From Bog-473 sp963836605 (GTDB lineage Bacteria; Actinomycetota; Acidimicrobiia; Acidimicrobiales; RAAP-2), in contig CAWIKB010000014.1 of NCBI GenBank assembly GCA_963836605.1, positions 1 through 64,000 on the forward strand: a DNA stretch of 64,000 bases, in the 5' to 3' direction. Positions 48,348-56,942 of this stretch are shown in pieces (within the stretch, counting starts at the first letter, position 1; the number at the start of each line of letters is the position of its first letter). The translations under genes and the position numbers were made by a program. The notes under the pieces were generated by a model. It had not been told where the DNA came from and ran no database searches. It worked only from the letters and a program-made list of their open reading frames with translations.

Positions 48348-49361
48348 TCAGACGGCAGCGGCCGTGCGCTTCGAGACGCCCAGGGGGGCGAACCGCGGAT
48401 CGGAGGCGACCCGCTGCATGGTCTCGACGTAGGCGGCCTTGACCACGCGGGGCGATCGGTCCTCGGCCATGGCCCGCAGGCCCATGGCGCGCCGCGCCGC
48501 GGGCCCGGGCTCGAGTCGGATAACCGACGTCCCGCGCGCTTCGAGGCGGGCGATCTCGCGCTCCAGCCGCCGGTGCACCGACCACCGCAGCAGGCCGTCG
48601 GGCCCGGGCGCGCGGCCGTCGGCGGCCGACATGGAGGACACGACGATCACGACGTCGAGACCGTCCGCCCGGGCGACGTCGGCGTTGGTGACCGAGTGCA
48701 CCCCGCCGTCGAAGTACTCCTCCCCCTCAATGGTGACCGGCGTGAAGTAGCCGGGAATGGCGCACGAGGCCAGGACGGCGGAGGCCAGAGTGGTCCGGGG
48801 CGAGCCCTCGCGACCGAGCACGACCCGGGCGCCGTCGGCGCGACGGGCCACGCAGATCCACAACCGGTCCGGCCAGCGGTCGCCCACCAACTCGTGGAGA
48901 CCCTGGGCCCGGTCCGTGATGTCCACCTGCCCCCGGGGCAGCAAGGTCATGGCCGCCACCTCGGGCCGGAAGGCCCAGGGTCGCTGCGCCACCCGCGTCA
49001 ACAGGGCAGTCGAGGGAGGTCGCCACGGGCGCAGCAACGACGTCACCGACGGCACGGGCAGGGCGTCGGACTCGGGCAGGATGCGCGCCAGCAACTCGCC
49101 GCCCCGTCGTGAGGGTGAGCGGCCCGTGGCCATGGCGGCCAGATCCGTGGCCGGCACGCCGACCCGCAGCACGGCGCCGGTGACCGAACCGGCCGAGGTC
49201 CCGACGATCAGGTCGGCGTTTCGAGGGTCCCAGCCGGTCTCGCGTTCGAGCCCGGCCAGCACGCCTGCCTGATAGGCCTGCCCCACGACGCCCCCGGCGC
49301 CGAGCACCAGGCCCACGGTCGGGTGTGCTGTGTTCCTCGCGTTCCCCCGAATCAACTGCAT
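48348..49361 (-). CDS. patatin-like phospholipase
   Basis: A Ser-Asp dyad lipid acyl hydrolase, 337 residues. The oxyanion loop is GLVLGAGGVVGQAYQAGVL, the nucleophile elbow VGTSAGS (GxSxG), and the catalytic Asp EYFDGGVHS. No signal peptide, so it is probably cytoplasmic or membrane-associated. A TAGACA box lies 6 nt before the ATG. It follows the acyltransferase on the same strand in reverse order (upstream of it), so storage-lipid turnover is a reasonable guess. Confidence 0.88.
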   Translation of the reverse strand: MQLIRGNARNTAHPTVGLVLGAGGVVGQAYQAGVLAGLERETGWDPRNADLIVGTSAGSVTGAVLRVGVPATDLAAMATGRSPSRRGGELLARILPESDALPVPSVTSLLRPWRPPSTALLTRVAQRPWAFRPEVAAMTLLPRGQVDITDRAQGLHELVGDRWPDRLWICVARRADGARVVLGREGSPRTTLASAVLASCAIPGYFTPVTIEGEEYFDGGVHSVTNADVARADGLDVVIVVSSMSAADGRAPGPDGLLRWSVHRRLEREIARLEARGTSVIRLEPGPAARRAMGLRAMAEDRSPRVVKAAYVETMQRVASDPRFAPLGVSKRTAAAV

Positions 49362-49420
49362 CCCCCCTGTCTACCCCCAGTGTGCCGCTTTCAGACCGCT
49401 TCCACCACCCCGGAAGCCGT

Positions 49421-49459
49421 ATTTCTTTTCGTCTCCCCACGCCGGAGAAGTATTTCTTT
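49421..49459. repeat. repeated GTATTTCTTT words in the 225-bp gap 49362-49586
   Basis: CCGTATTTCTTTTC and AAGTATTTCTTTCC occur 30 bp apart in a pyrimidine-rich, AT-richer tract between the divergent patatin and DMT genes. They may be regulatory; no protein-coding signal was seen there. Confidence 0.4.
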
Positions 49460-49586
49460 CCCCGTTTCTTTCCCCGCCTCGACGGCGTTTCTCTGGCCGC
49501 GGTGAGGGACAATCGATCGATCAGGGAGATACCTCCAGGTCGGAGAGGAAGTACCGTGCGCCGATGGCGGGACGGTCGGTCGTGAG

Positions 49587-50441
49587 ATGAGCGAACTCTT
49601 TGCCCTCCTGGCCGCGCTGGCCAACGCCGGCAACCTGGTGACCCAGCACGTCTCGAGCACCAGCGCCCCGGCGGAGACCAAGGGGTGGCGTCTGGTCGTC
49701 TTCCTCTTCCGCCAGCCCCTGTGGTTGTTCGGCTGGGTCGCCCTGATCGGCGGCTTCGTGTTCCAGGCCGTCGCGCTGCACATCGGCTCCCTCTCCATCG
49801 TGCAACCACTCATGGTGGCCGAGCTGGTCTTCGCGCTGGTGATCCGCCGCCTCTGGTTCCACCACCAGGTGGTGGCGGCGGCCTGGCGCGCCGCGCTCAT
49901 CACCTGCGTCGGACTGGGGGTCTTCATCGTCGCCTCGGAGCCCAGCGGCGGCCGGACGACGGCCACCACGTCGGAATGGTTCTCGTCGACCATCGTGCTG
50001 GGTGCCGTCGCCCTCCTCATGGTGGCCGCGGCCCATTGGGGCACGCCGGCCTCGAGGGCGGCCCTCTACGGGACGGCGACCGGCATCGTGTGGGCCCTCG
50101 AGGCCGCCTTCATCAAGTCGATGACCGACGTGCTGGCCCAGTACGGCTTCTTCGGCATGTTCGCGCACTGGCCGGTCTACGCCGTCATCGCCGGCGGCAT
50201 CGTGGGCAACATCTTGATGCAGGCCGCGCTCCACCAGGGCCCCCTCAGCGTGTCCTCGCCCCTCATGGTGGCCACCGACCCCATCGTGAGCATCGTGCTC
50301 GGGATCTGGCTCTTCGGCGAGCAGTTCACCGATCACCCCGTCCGGCTCGCCTTGAGCGCCCTGGGCTTCGCCACACTGGCTTTCGGGATCTGGCAGATGA
50401 CCCGCTACGAGCCCACCACCGAACCGACAGTTAACAGGTGA
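49587..50441 (+). CDS. DMT/EamA-like membrane transporter
   Basis: A 284-residue membrane protein with about nine hydrophobic segments in the drug/metabolite transporter pattern, close to DMT proteins related to NIPA/DUF-type magnesium-transporter-like members. Segments include FALLAALANAGNLVTQHVSS, FGWVALIGGFVFQAVALHIG and LSVSSPLMVATDPIVSIVLG. Substrate unknown. It overlaps the convergent secreted-protein gene by 11 bp. Confidence 0.8.
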   Translation: MSELFALLAALANAGNLVTQHVSSTSAPAETKGWRLVVFLFRQPLWLFGWVALIGGFVFQAVALHIGSLSIVQPLMVAELVFALVIRRLWFHHQVVAAAWRAALITCVGLGVFIVASEPSGGRTTATTSEWFSSTIVLGAVALLMVAAAHWGTPASRAALYGTATGIVWALEAAFIKSMTDVLAQYGFFGMFAHWPVYAVIAGGIVGNILMQAALHQGPLSVSSPLMVATDPIVSIVLGIWLFGEQFTDHPVRLALSALGFATLAFGIWQMTRYEPTTEPTVNR

Positions 50442-50949
50442 AGGACCCCGAGACCGCCGAACCGGTCAATTCCGTTCCGGTGAACGTGCCGCTCTTGTGG
50501 TTGGCGGCGATGGTGCCCGAGTTCTGCGTCACCGCACCGCCGACACCGTTGACGGTGTAGGTCAAGGTGGCGTTGGTGAAGGTCGTGGCCTTGGGCGGGG
50601 CATCGAGCCCGAAGTAATTCGGCTTGGCTCCCTTGAAGGTGGCGTCGATCACCACGCCGGAGTTCACGTTGAAGTACGGGCCACTGGCGCTGCACTTCCC
50701 GCCCTTGATGGTCGAGGTGGTCGTCCCGACCTTGAGCTTGACCACGACGTTCCCCGAGCAGAAGGTCTGGATCACGCCCTTCTGGCCCGGCTTGTAGCTG
50801 CGGCAGCTGGCGGTCTTGTGGGTGGCGGCCCCGGCCCCGGCCGTCCCGAGGGAGCCGGCGGAGAGCGCGCCCATGGCGCCCATCGCCCCGACGGCGGCCG
50901 CCGTGCAGGCGAGCGTTCCCAGCCGTCGCCAGGTGGATGGGGTGCGCAT
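50431..50949 (-). CDS. secreted protein of unknown function
   Basis: 172 residues; a signal peptide (LGTLACTAAAVGAMGAMGAL, cleavage near AGA) is followed by a beta-rich, Thr/Asn/Gly-rich domain with three Cys-containing strands (ASCRSYKPG, QTFCSGN, GGKCSASG) and a C-terminal Cys. No family recognised. ATG at 50949 was chosen because the signal peptide starts there. Confidence 0.7.
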   Translation of the reverse strand: MRTPSTWRRLGTLACTAAAVGAMGAMGALSAGSLGTAGAGAATHKTASCRSYKPGQKGVIQTFCSGNVVVKLKVGTTTSTIKGGKCSASGPYFNVNSGVVIDATFKGAKPNYFGLDAPPKATTFTNATLTYTVNGVGGAVTQNSGTIAANHKSGTFTGTELTGSAVSGSFTC

Positions 50950-51070
50950 TGTGGGTGGCCTCTCGTCGGGATCCGGGCCAGAAAGGTACCTCATGGGCAA
51001 CCCCGGTTCCAGACGGAGCATCCCTGCCAGTCACCCCAATTCCCGGCCGGGCTGCGCCTGTGGCCCAGGC

Positions 51071-52360
51071 CTATGACGGCCGGAATTCGGCCAGGACCGA
51101 GGCGATGTACCCGGCGTTTCGGTCCGGCACACCGGCCCGCTCGGCGAACCGGGGCCAGGCGTCGACGGCGTCGAGGACGTCGTGCAGCACGGCCGGGGGA
51201 GAGGGCACGACGAAGCGGTCGCCCAACTCGAGCAGGTCGGCCCGGGTCACGTTCTCGAACTTGCCGTTCACCGACATCTGATGGCGCTGGGTCCACGTGC
51301 CCTGCGGGTTGAAGGCGTAATTCACGTCGTAGGCGGGAGCCAGCGACCACCGTCCCGCCTCGTCGCAGCAGAAGGACAGGTTCTTGGTGTGGTCGTCGCG
51401 GTTCGCCGCCGCCACGTTGAAGACCACGCGGCGAAAGGCCTGTTCACGCGCCTCGGCCCCCAGGCCCAATCGGTCGATCACATCGAGATACTGGGCGTAG
51501 CTGTAGGTGTGGGCCAGATTGAAGTCGAGGTGATCGAGGGCGCACAGTGTCTGGACGTGCACTTTTTCGCCATCGGGACGACGGTCGAAGCGCCGGGTCA
51601 TGAAGTGGGCCCGGTCGTTCTCCCTCAGGAGCCGGCAGGGCTCCATGACCAGGCCGGCCGCGCCGGCCATGAGGGAGTAGGCGTACTCGATCCGACCGAA
51701 GCCCCGGGCCGGACCGAAGCGGTCCTCCTCTATCCCGTCCAATTTCAAGAGCCAGTACTCGTAGCCCGCAGGTGCCGCCATCTGGCCCGAACGGATCTGA
51801 CCGGTGTCCGGGTTGAAGCACACCACGGCTTTGGGACGGGCGCCCCCGGCCGAGGTCCCCACCTGCACGAGCGCCGTGAGGGCCTCGAGCGTGGCGTCGT
51901 CTCCACCGAACTCCCCGCGCAGCGCGCGGCGGGCCGCCACCACCAGGTCGGCCAGCTGGAGCGCCGTCGTGTGCCGGGTGGCGAGCTCGGCCGGCGGGAC
52001 GAACTCGAGCGCTCCCATGCCCCGGTCGCCCAAATACGCCAACCGGTCGAGCGAGGTGATCTGATCGGCCGCAATGCCTTCCTCGGCCAGCTTGGCCGTG
52101 ACCAGCGCGTTGCCGAACCGGTCGGGCAACGAGTCGGCCAGCATGGCCGGGAGACGCCGGAACGTCTCGACGGACAGCTCCCTGAATTCGTAGACACCCG
52201 GGCGCGCCGGCATGTGGAGCGGGGCCAGCTCGATACCGCGCTCCATCCACCCCGGGTCGTACTCGAAGGCGTAGTAGTTGCTGGCCGGATCGAGCGCGAC
52301 CGCCCCCACGGTCGAGCCCCAGGCCCGCACCTCGATGAGGTCGACCTGGCGGTAGGGCAC
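51071..52360 (-). CDS. hipA: HipA family kinase toxin
   Basis: A HipA-type serine/threonine kinase, the toxin of hipBA modules; in E. coli it phosphorylates glutamyl-tRNA synthetase and causes persistence. 429 residues. The Gly/Ser loop TSAGGARPK binds phosphate, the catalytic loop is ANRDDHTKNLSF (NxDDHxKN), and the metal Asp is in PAYDVNY. GTG at 52360 overlaps the hipB stop codon by one base. The active-site residues are all present, so the toxin should be functional. Confidence 0.9.
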   Translation of the reverse strand: MPYRQVDLIEVRAWGSTVGAVALDPASNYYAFEYDPGWMERGIELAPLHMPARPGVYEFRELSVETFRRLPAMLADSLPDRFGNALVTAKLAEEGIAADQITSLDRLAYLGDRGMGALEFVPPAELATRHTTALQLADLVVAARRALRGEFGGDDATLEALTALVQVGTSAGGARPKAVVCFNPDTGQIRSGQMAAPAGYEYWLLKLDGIEEDRFGPARGFGRIEYAYSLMAGAAGLVMEPCRLLRENDRAHFMTRRFDRRPDGEKVHVQTLCALDHLDFNLAHTYSYAQYLDVIDRLGLGAEAREQAFRRVVFNVAAANRDDHTKNLSFCCDEAGRWSLAPAYDVNYAFNPQGTWTQRHQMSVNGKFENVTRADLLELGDRFVVPSPPAVLHDVLDAVDAWPRFAERAGVPDRNAGYIASVLAEFRPS

Positions 52361-52689
52361 TACGGGCGGGCCCGACGGACGCGGCGGCGAGGCGGCGCGG
52401 CCCTCCGCTGGTCGCGCAGCATCTGCATGGGGCTGACCTCCGGATCGGCGGGGGGCGCCAGGGCGGCCAGCCAGTCCTCCGCGCCGAGGGCCCGGACCAC
52501 CTTGACCAGAGAGGTGAGGTTCGCCCCTCCCCCCGACTCGATGTTCTTCACCGCACTCAACCCGAGACTGGCCTGCCGGGCCAGCTCCTCCTGGGTCAAC
52601 CCGGCCCGGATCCTCCGGTCGCGCAGGGCGAGGCCCAATTCCTCGATCCATTCCCGCGTGGTCTGGCGAGCATGAGTGGATGGATTCAC
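52360..52689 (-). CDS. hipB: HipB-like helix-turn-helix antitoxin
   Basis: A 109-residue Xre-family regulator: LGLALRDRRIRAGLTQEELA, ASLGLSAVKNIESGGGAN and LTSLVKVVRALG form the HTH_3 domain, with an Arg-rich tail. It should bind the operator upstream and neutralise HipA. GTG at 52689 with GGGGATA upstream is preferred; TTG at 52704 is possible but would lie in the operator. Confidence 0.85.
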   Translation of the reverse strand: MNPSTHARQTTREWIEELGLALRDRRIRAGLTQEELARQASLGLSAVKNIESGGGANLTSLVKVVRALGAEDWLAALAPPADPEVSPMQMLRDQRRAAPPRRRVRRARP

Positions 52690-52722
52690 AGCTGCTATCC
52701 CCAATATCTCGGACTAACAGCT
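52690..52722. promoter_or_regulatory. hipBA operator
   Basis: AGCTGCTATCC (52690-52700) and GGACTAACAGCT (52711-52722) form an imperfect inverted repeat around 10 bp. The TATCC-N10-GGACT core resembles the E. coli HipB operator TATCC-N8-GGATA. A TAGAAT hexamer on the minus strand (52726-52731) may be the -10 box. Confidence 0.65.
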
Positions 52723-52770
52723 TCTATTCTAACCCTTACCTCAGCACAGCACCACACAGGGGCTGGAAAT

Positions 52771-52807
52771 CCATCTAATAATGTCGCAATTTGACCATAA
52801 TAGATGG
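52771..52807. promoter_or_regulatory. second AT-rich inverted repeat upstream of hipBA
   Basis: CCATCTAATAATG (52771-52783) is mirrored by CATAATAGATGG (52796-52807), with a perfect CCATCTA/TAGATGG outer arm. It lies in the most AT-rich part of this area, between hipB and ctaB; it may be a further operator. Confidence 0.45.
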
Positions 52808-52899
52808 GTATCGATGGGCGGAACCATTGGCCTGGCCACCCTTCCAGGTGCGGGACGCCTCCAGCGATCAGTGAGGCGGACCTGAGAGGTGCGAGCCGT

Positions 52900-53841
52900 T
52901 CAGTGAACGTGCCCCATGATCAACACGTCACCGGCCATGGCCACGAAGAGGACGGTGAGGTAGGTGATGGAGTAGCTGAAGACCGCCATGGCCTCCTTGC
53001 CGCCGGCCCGGTCGCTCCGCGCCAGTTGCCACAGCCGCGTGGTCATGAAGAGGAACCCGGCCCCGAGCACCGCGGCGACGACCATGTAGATCCAGCCCAG
53101 ATGGGCGATGGGCCCGAAGAGGAGCGAGACCGCGACCAGGGCCCCGGTGTAGAGGACGATCTCCCTGGTGGTGCGCTTCATGGAGGCGACGACCGGGAGC
53201 ATGGGGACCTCGGCCGCGGCGTAGTCCTCCTTGTAGCGCACGGCGAGGGACCAAAAGTGCGGCGGGGTCCAGATGAAGATGATGGCGAAGAGCACGAGCG
53301 GGGTCCAGCTCAACGAATTGGTCACCGCGGCCCAGCCCACGAGCACGGGCACCGCCCCGGCCGCCCCCCCGATGACGATGTTCTGCCTCGAGCGGCGCTT
53401 GAGCCACAAGGTGTAGACGAAGACGTAGAAGAGGGTGGCCGAGACGGCGAGCACGGCACTGAGCAGGTTCACCACTGTGGCCAGTTCGACGAAGGCCGCC
53501 ACTTCGAGGGCCAGGGCGAAGAGCAGGGCGGCCCTCGGCGTCATGGCCCCGGTGACCAGGGGGCGCCCCTTGGTGCGCTCCATCAGGCGGTCGATGTCGC
53601 GGTCGACCACCATGTTGAGGGCGTTGGCCCCTCCGGCGGCCAGCGCCCCGCCGAGCAGGGTGGCCCCCATCAGCCAGAGCGGGGGCAGGCCCCTCTGGGC
53701 CACCACCATGGTCGGGAGCGTGGTGACCAAGAGCAACTCGATGATGCGGGGCTTGGTCAGGGCCACGTAGGCCCCCAGCGTCGACCACCGGGCACGCGGG
53801 GCCGGAACGGCGGGAGCCTGGCGAGGCATGTGGCCGAGCAT
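52900..53841 (-). CDS. ctaB: protoheme IX farnesyltransferase (heme O synthase)
   Basis: A UbiA-family membrane prenyltransferase making heme O for the cytochrome oxidase encoded next door. 313 residues, about nine membrane helices; KPRIIELLLVTTLP, the prenyl-PP motif NALNMVVDRDIDRLMERTKG, and RPLVTGAMTPR. ATG at 53841 or 53829 are possible starts. It is divergent from ctaG. Confidence 0.93.
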   Translation of the reverse strand: MLGHMPRQAPAVPAPRARWSTLGAYVALTKPRIIELLLVTTLPTMVVAQRGLPPLWLMGATLLGGALAAGGANALNMVVDRDIDRLMERTKGRPLVTGAMTPRAALLFALALEVAAFVELATVVNLLSAVLAVSATLFYVFVYTLWLKRRSRQNIVIGGAAGAVPVLVGWAAVTNSLSWTPLVLFAIIFIWTPPHFWSLAVRYKEDYAAAEVPMLPVVASMKRTTREIVLYTGALVAVSLLFGPIAHLGWIYMVVAAVLGAGFLFMTTRLWQLARSDRAGGKEAMAVFSYSITYLTVLFVAMAGDVLIMGHVH

Positions 53842-53943
53842 AGGACCATGTATCGGGCGTTGGGAAGAGTCCGCGGCTCGTCGTGACGGCACGTGCGCGC
53901 ACTACCGTGGCCATACGACCCGGACCACAGGCGGTGACGTCCC

Positions 53944-54867
53944 TTGAGCTATCTGGTGGACAACTGGAGTTTCGATCCGTTCGTCTTCGTGGTGGCCTTC
54001 GTCGTCGCGCTGCACGAGATGGGTCTGGCCAACCTGCGGCGACGGTCCATCGCCCCGCGGACCCGCCAGCGCCGTCACCGTTCGCTGCTCTTCTATGCCG
54101 GCCTGGGCGTGCTGCTCCTGGCCGTCGTTTCGCCGGTCGACTACTGGGCCGGCAGCTACTTCTTCGCGCACATGATCGAGCACATCCTGATCGCGTTCTT
54201 CGCGCCCGTCCTCATCGTGGCCGGGGCGCCGTGGCTCCCGCTGCTCTTCGGGCTGCCCGTTGGGGTGCGCCGCCGGGCCGGGCGGGCCGTGCTGCTGGCG
54301 CGGTGGGCCGCTCCCCTGCGGGCCGTCGGCCGGTTCCTGCTCAACCCGTGGACGGCACTGGTGTCCTTCAACGTCGTCATGGTCCTGTGGCACGTCCCGT
54401 TCCTCTACGACACGGCCGAGAACAATGCGGACGTCCACATCTGGCTCATGCACGCCAGCCTCTTCGTGACCGGGGTGCTCTTCTGGTTGACCATCATCCC
54501 GTCGCACCCCTTCCGGATCAGGGTGTCGCCGTTGTGGCAGATGGGGGCCATCATCGGGACCAACGTGTGCATGTTCGTGGTGGCCATGTCGCTCTCGCTC
54601 TTCACCTCGACGAGCTGGTACTCGGTCTACGCGCACGTCCCCGGCGTCACCCTCTCGCCGTTCGCCGACCAGCAGATCGGCGCGGCCATCCTGTGGATCT
54701 GCGGGGACTTCTGGGCCGTCCCGGCTCTCGCCTACGTGATCAAACGGGGGATCGACAGCGAAGGCGGCTTCTCGTCCGCCGTTGACCGGATGTTCCACCG
54801 CGATCCCGGGCCCACTCTCGAGCAGCTGCGCGCGCCGGCGGTCCGCGAGTCGAGTCGGACGGGCTGA
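53944..54867 (+). CDS. ctaG: cytochrome c oxidase assembly protein, caa3-type CtaG
   Basis: A seven-helix membrane protein of the caa3_CtaG family, needed to assemble copper into oxidase subunit I in Bacillus. 307 residues; YFFAHMIEHILIAFFAPVLI and VLWHVPFLYDTAENNADVHI carry conserved His residues, and CGDFWAVPALAYVIKRG is near the C-terminus. The best start is TTG at 53944. A 333-bp gap follows with the oxidase promoter. Confidence 0.9.
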   Translation: MSYLVDNWSFDPFVFVVAFVVALHEMGLANLRRRSIAPRTRQRRHRSLLFYAGLGVLLLAVVSPVDYWAGSYFFAHMIEHILIAFFAPVLIVAGAPWLPLLFGLPVGVRRRAGRAVLLARWAAPLRAVGRFLLNPWTALVSFNVVMVLWHVPFLYDTAENNADVHIWLMHASLFVTGVLFWLTIIPSHPFRIRVSPLWQMGAIIGTNVCMFVVAMSLSLFTSTSWYSVYAHVPGVTLSPFADQQIGAAILWICGDFWAVPALAYVIKRGIDSEGGFSSAVDRMFHRDPGPTLEQLRAPAVRESSRTG

Positions 54868-55200
54868 GGCTCCGGCGCGGGCCGCTGGTCGCGGCGACGC
54901 GCACGATGTGCCGCACACCGCGCCACGCTGACGCGCCCCTCCACCACGCTGACGGCGACACCGCGCCCCTATGAGGCGCACCGGGCCGCCTCCTCGGGCA
55001 ATGTCGGTTGCCCAAAGAATGATTGACGACGGGGACCGACGGCCATATTGTCCTTCCAGAGAGTCTGCTGTGAGTGATCGGTTCTAGTGATCGGTGGGGG
55101 ATCTCGCAGCCTGGGTACCGGCGTGCTGGGAGTCACGTTCGTGAAGGGCACCCCGTAAGGGGCGTCCGGGGATATCGGAACGCGAGAGATCGGGGGCTGG
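54868..55200. other. 333-bp gap with promoter and leader of the oxidase operon
   Basis: The proximal part holds a repeated CCACGCTGACG (54923-54933, 54944-54954). A TTGACG-N17-TATTGT promoter follows. The roughly 145-nt leader has a direct repeat of GTGATCGG (near 55073 and 55087) and a CCCC-GTAA-GGGG hairpin with a GNRA tetraloop (55151-55162). No gene was seen. Confidence 0.55.
55023..55051 (+). promoter_or_regulatory. promoter of the cytochrome oxidase operon
   Basis: TTGACG (55023-55028) and TATTGT (55046-55051) are separated by 17 bp, a near-consensus sigma-70-type pair about 150 bp before the first gene. Confidence 0.7.
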
Positions 55201-55875
55201 GTGTCCAAGGGGTGGAGAATCACCACGGGGGTCGGCCTGTTCGTCATCGCCGTGGTGGGGATCGTCTTCATCGTCATCGGGCTCTCCCGGGAGCCCCCGA
55301 CGGTCGACTACACGGCGGGTCATCAGTCGGGCCAGCCGGTGAACGTCACCATGCAGACCGTGGGCACCTACGGGGGCAACGGCGCGCACTCAACCTGGGT
55401 CTCGTACCTGACCAAGTCGCCGCAAGGCCAATGGGTCCACACCACGCTGTGGCAGGTGCCGGCGCACACCCGGGTCAACGTGACCATCTACAACTACGAC
55501 TCGGGCAGCCCGCTGCGCAACCAGCAGATCGGCCAGGTCACCGGCACCACCGGGAACATTGCCCTGCTCAACGGCCGGCCGTTCCACATCATCAACTCCA
55601 ACGCCGGCAACGGGGTGGGCCACACGTTCTCGATCCCGACGCTCGGCATCAACGTGCCGCTCTACGGGAACGGCCCCAACGCCACCCTGTGCGCCGCGGC
55701 GCCGTGCACCGAGTCCTCGCCCCACCAGATCATCCGGTTCTCCTTCATCTCACCGGGACCCGGGCAGTACCCGTGGCAGTGCTTTGTGCCCTGCGGGCTG
55801 GGTTACTTCTTGGGCAACGGCGGGCCGATGCAGACCCTCGGCTACATGGGCGGCTTCATGAAGGTCTCCACGTGA
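55201..55875 (+). CDS. membrane-anchored CuA-like cupredoxin protein
   Basis: Not a recognised oxidase subunit. The 224-residue product has an N-terminal membrane anchor (VGLFVIAVVGIVFIVIGLS) and an external beta-rich domain. Its C-terminal half mirrors the CuA domain of subunit II: GHTFSIPTLGINVPL matches IHSFWAYQLGVKADA, and QCFVPCGLGYF with a later GPM matches RCSELCGIWHGAM. The His, CxxxC and Met positions are kept, but the second CuA His is absent. It may therefore hold one copper or act in electron or copper delivery. GTG at 55201; it overlaps ctaC (GTGA) and is the first gene of the operon. Confidence 0.75.
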   Translation: MSKGWRITTGVGLFVIAVVGIVFIVIGLSREPPTVDYTAGHQSGQPVNVTMQTVGTYGGNGAHSTWVSYLTKSPQGQWVHTTLWQVPAHTRVNVTIYNYDSGSPLRNQQIGQVTGTTGNIALLNGRPFHIINSNAGNGVGHTFSIPTLGINVPLYGNGPNATLCAAAPCTESSPHQIIRFSFISPGPGQYPWQCFVPCGLGYFLGNGGPMQTLGYMGGFMKVST

Positions 55876-56891
55876 GCGGCGAGGAGGCGGTCCCCCCCGC
55901 GGACAGCCCCGCGTCGGCTACACCCGCAACGGCCGCACCGACCCCGGCGGACCCAGCCCCACCGGCGGACCGGACCCGGCACTGGTGGCGCCTGATCGTC
56001 ATCTGGGTCGTGCTCTCGGCCATTTTGGACCCGCTCTTCTACATCTTCGCCGGGCCGCACATCCCCCCGGGCCGGATGTCCAGCACGGCCGGTGGCGCCC
56101 AATTCGACTTCAACATCCTCATGGTCATCGCCCTCCCGGTCATGCTGGGCGTGTGGATCTTCATGATCTACGCCATCGTGATGTGGCGGGCCGGGCGCGG
56201 CGGGCCCGAGCCGGTCGGCGGCCCGGCGGCCCGGGGCCACATGCCGATCCAGGTCAGTTGGATCCTGATCACCACGGTCATCGTCCTTTTCCTGGCCGGC
56301 TTCGGGACCTACGAGCTGGTCCAGCCCGAGGGGGCCGGCGGAGGCCAGGGGCCCAGCCCGATCTGGACCCCGACCTCGCACACCGTGCTGCCCGTGCAGG
56401 TGATCGGGCAGCAGTGGAAGTGGACTTACCGCTACCCCACCTTCGGCGGCTTCGAGACCAACCAGCTGGTGATCCCCGAGTTCACCACCATCGCCTTCCA
56501 CGTCACGTCACTCGACGTGATCCACAGCTTCTGGGCCTACCAACTCGGGGTCAAGGCCGACGCCAATCCGGCCCAGGACAACGTGGCCTTCACCACGCCC
56601 ACCGAACTGGGGCAGTTCACGGTGCGCTGCTCGGAGCTGTGCGGGATCTGGCACGGGGCCATGTACAACACCGGGATGGTGGTCACGCCGGCGACCTTCG
56701 AGCAGTGGGCCCTGGCCACCCGGGTCCGGCTGCGGGCGAACACCAAGCTGCTGCCCCCCTTCGCGTATACCTACATCCCCGACGCCAACGGGGCCGACGG
56801 CGGCTTCTACCCCGACAACGTCGACCCCTACTCCAAGGTCCAGACCTACGGGGCCACCCCTGTGCCGCCGAAACAGCTGACCAAGCCATGA
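55872..56891 (+). CDS. ctaC: cytochrome c oxidase subunit II
   Basis: Carries the CuA electron-entry centre. 339 residues: a Pro/Ala-rich N-terminus, two transmembrane hairpin helices (LIVIWVVLSAILDPLFYIF, FNILMVIALPVMLGVWIFMI), a third hydrophobic stretch, QQWKWTYRYPTFGG, DVIHSFW for the first CuA His, and RCSELCGIWHGAM with both Cys, the second His and Met. No c-type heme motif is fused. GTG at 55872 overlaps the cupredoxin stop. The stop overlaps the ATG of a 16-codon frame before ctaD. Confidence 0.95.
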   Translation: MSGEEAVPPADSPASATPATAAPTPADPAPPADRTRHWWRLIVIWVVLSAILDPLFYIFAGPHIPPGRMSSTAGGAQFDFNILMVIALPVMLGVWIFMIYAIVMWRAGRGGPEPVGGPAARGHMPIQVSWILITTVIVLFLAGFGTYELVQPEGAGGGQGPSPIWTPTSHTVLPVQVIGQQWKWTYRYPTFGGFETNQLVIPEFTTIAFHVTSLDVIHSFWAYQLGVKADANPAQDNVAFTTPTELGQFTVRCSELCGIWHGAMYNTGMVVTPATFEQWALATRVRLRANTKLLPPFAYTYIPDANGADGGFYPDNVDPYSKVQTYGATPVPPKQLTKP

Positions 56892-56938
56892 CCGACGCAC
56901 TCCCGACACCACCGCGACACCGAGCAAAGGGCGACTGA
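56888..56938 (+). CDS. 16-codon mini reading frame between ctaC and ctaD
   Basis: ATG at 56888 overlaps the ctaC stop (ATGA), encodes MTDALPTPPRHRAKGD and ends 4 bp before the ctaD ATG. It could serve translational coupling; it may equally be chance. Confidence 0.25.
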   Translation: MTDALPTPPRHRAKGD

Positions 56939-56942
56939 GCAC

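Noticed and set aside
49323..49590. Three overlapping small plus-strand frames
   Set aside because: They overlap in all three frames in a pyrimidine-rich tract, so open length reflects base composition, not coding.
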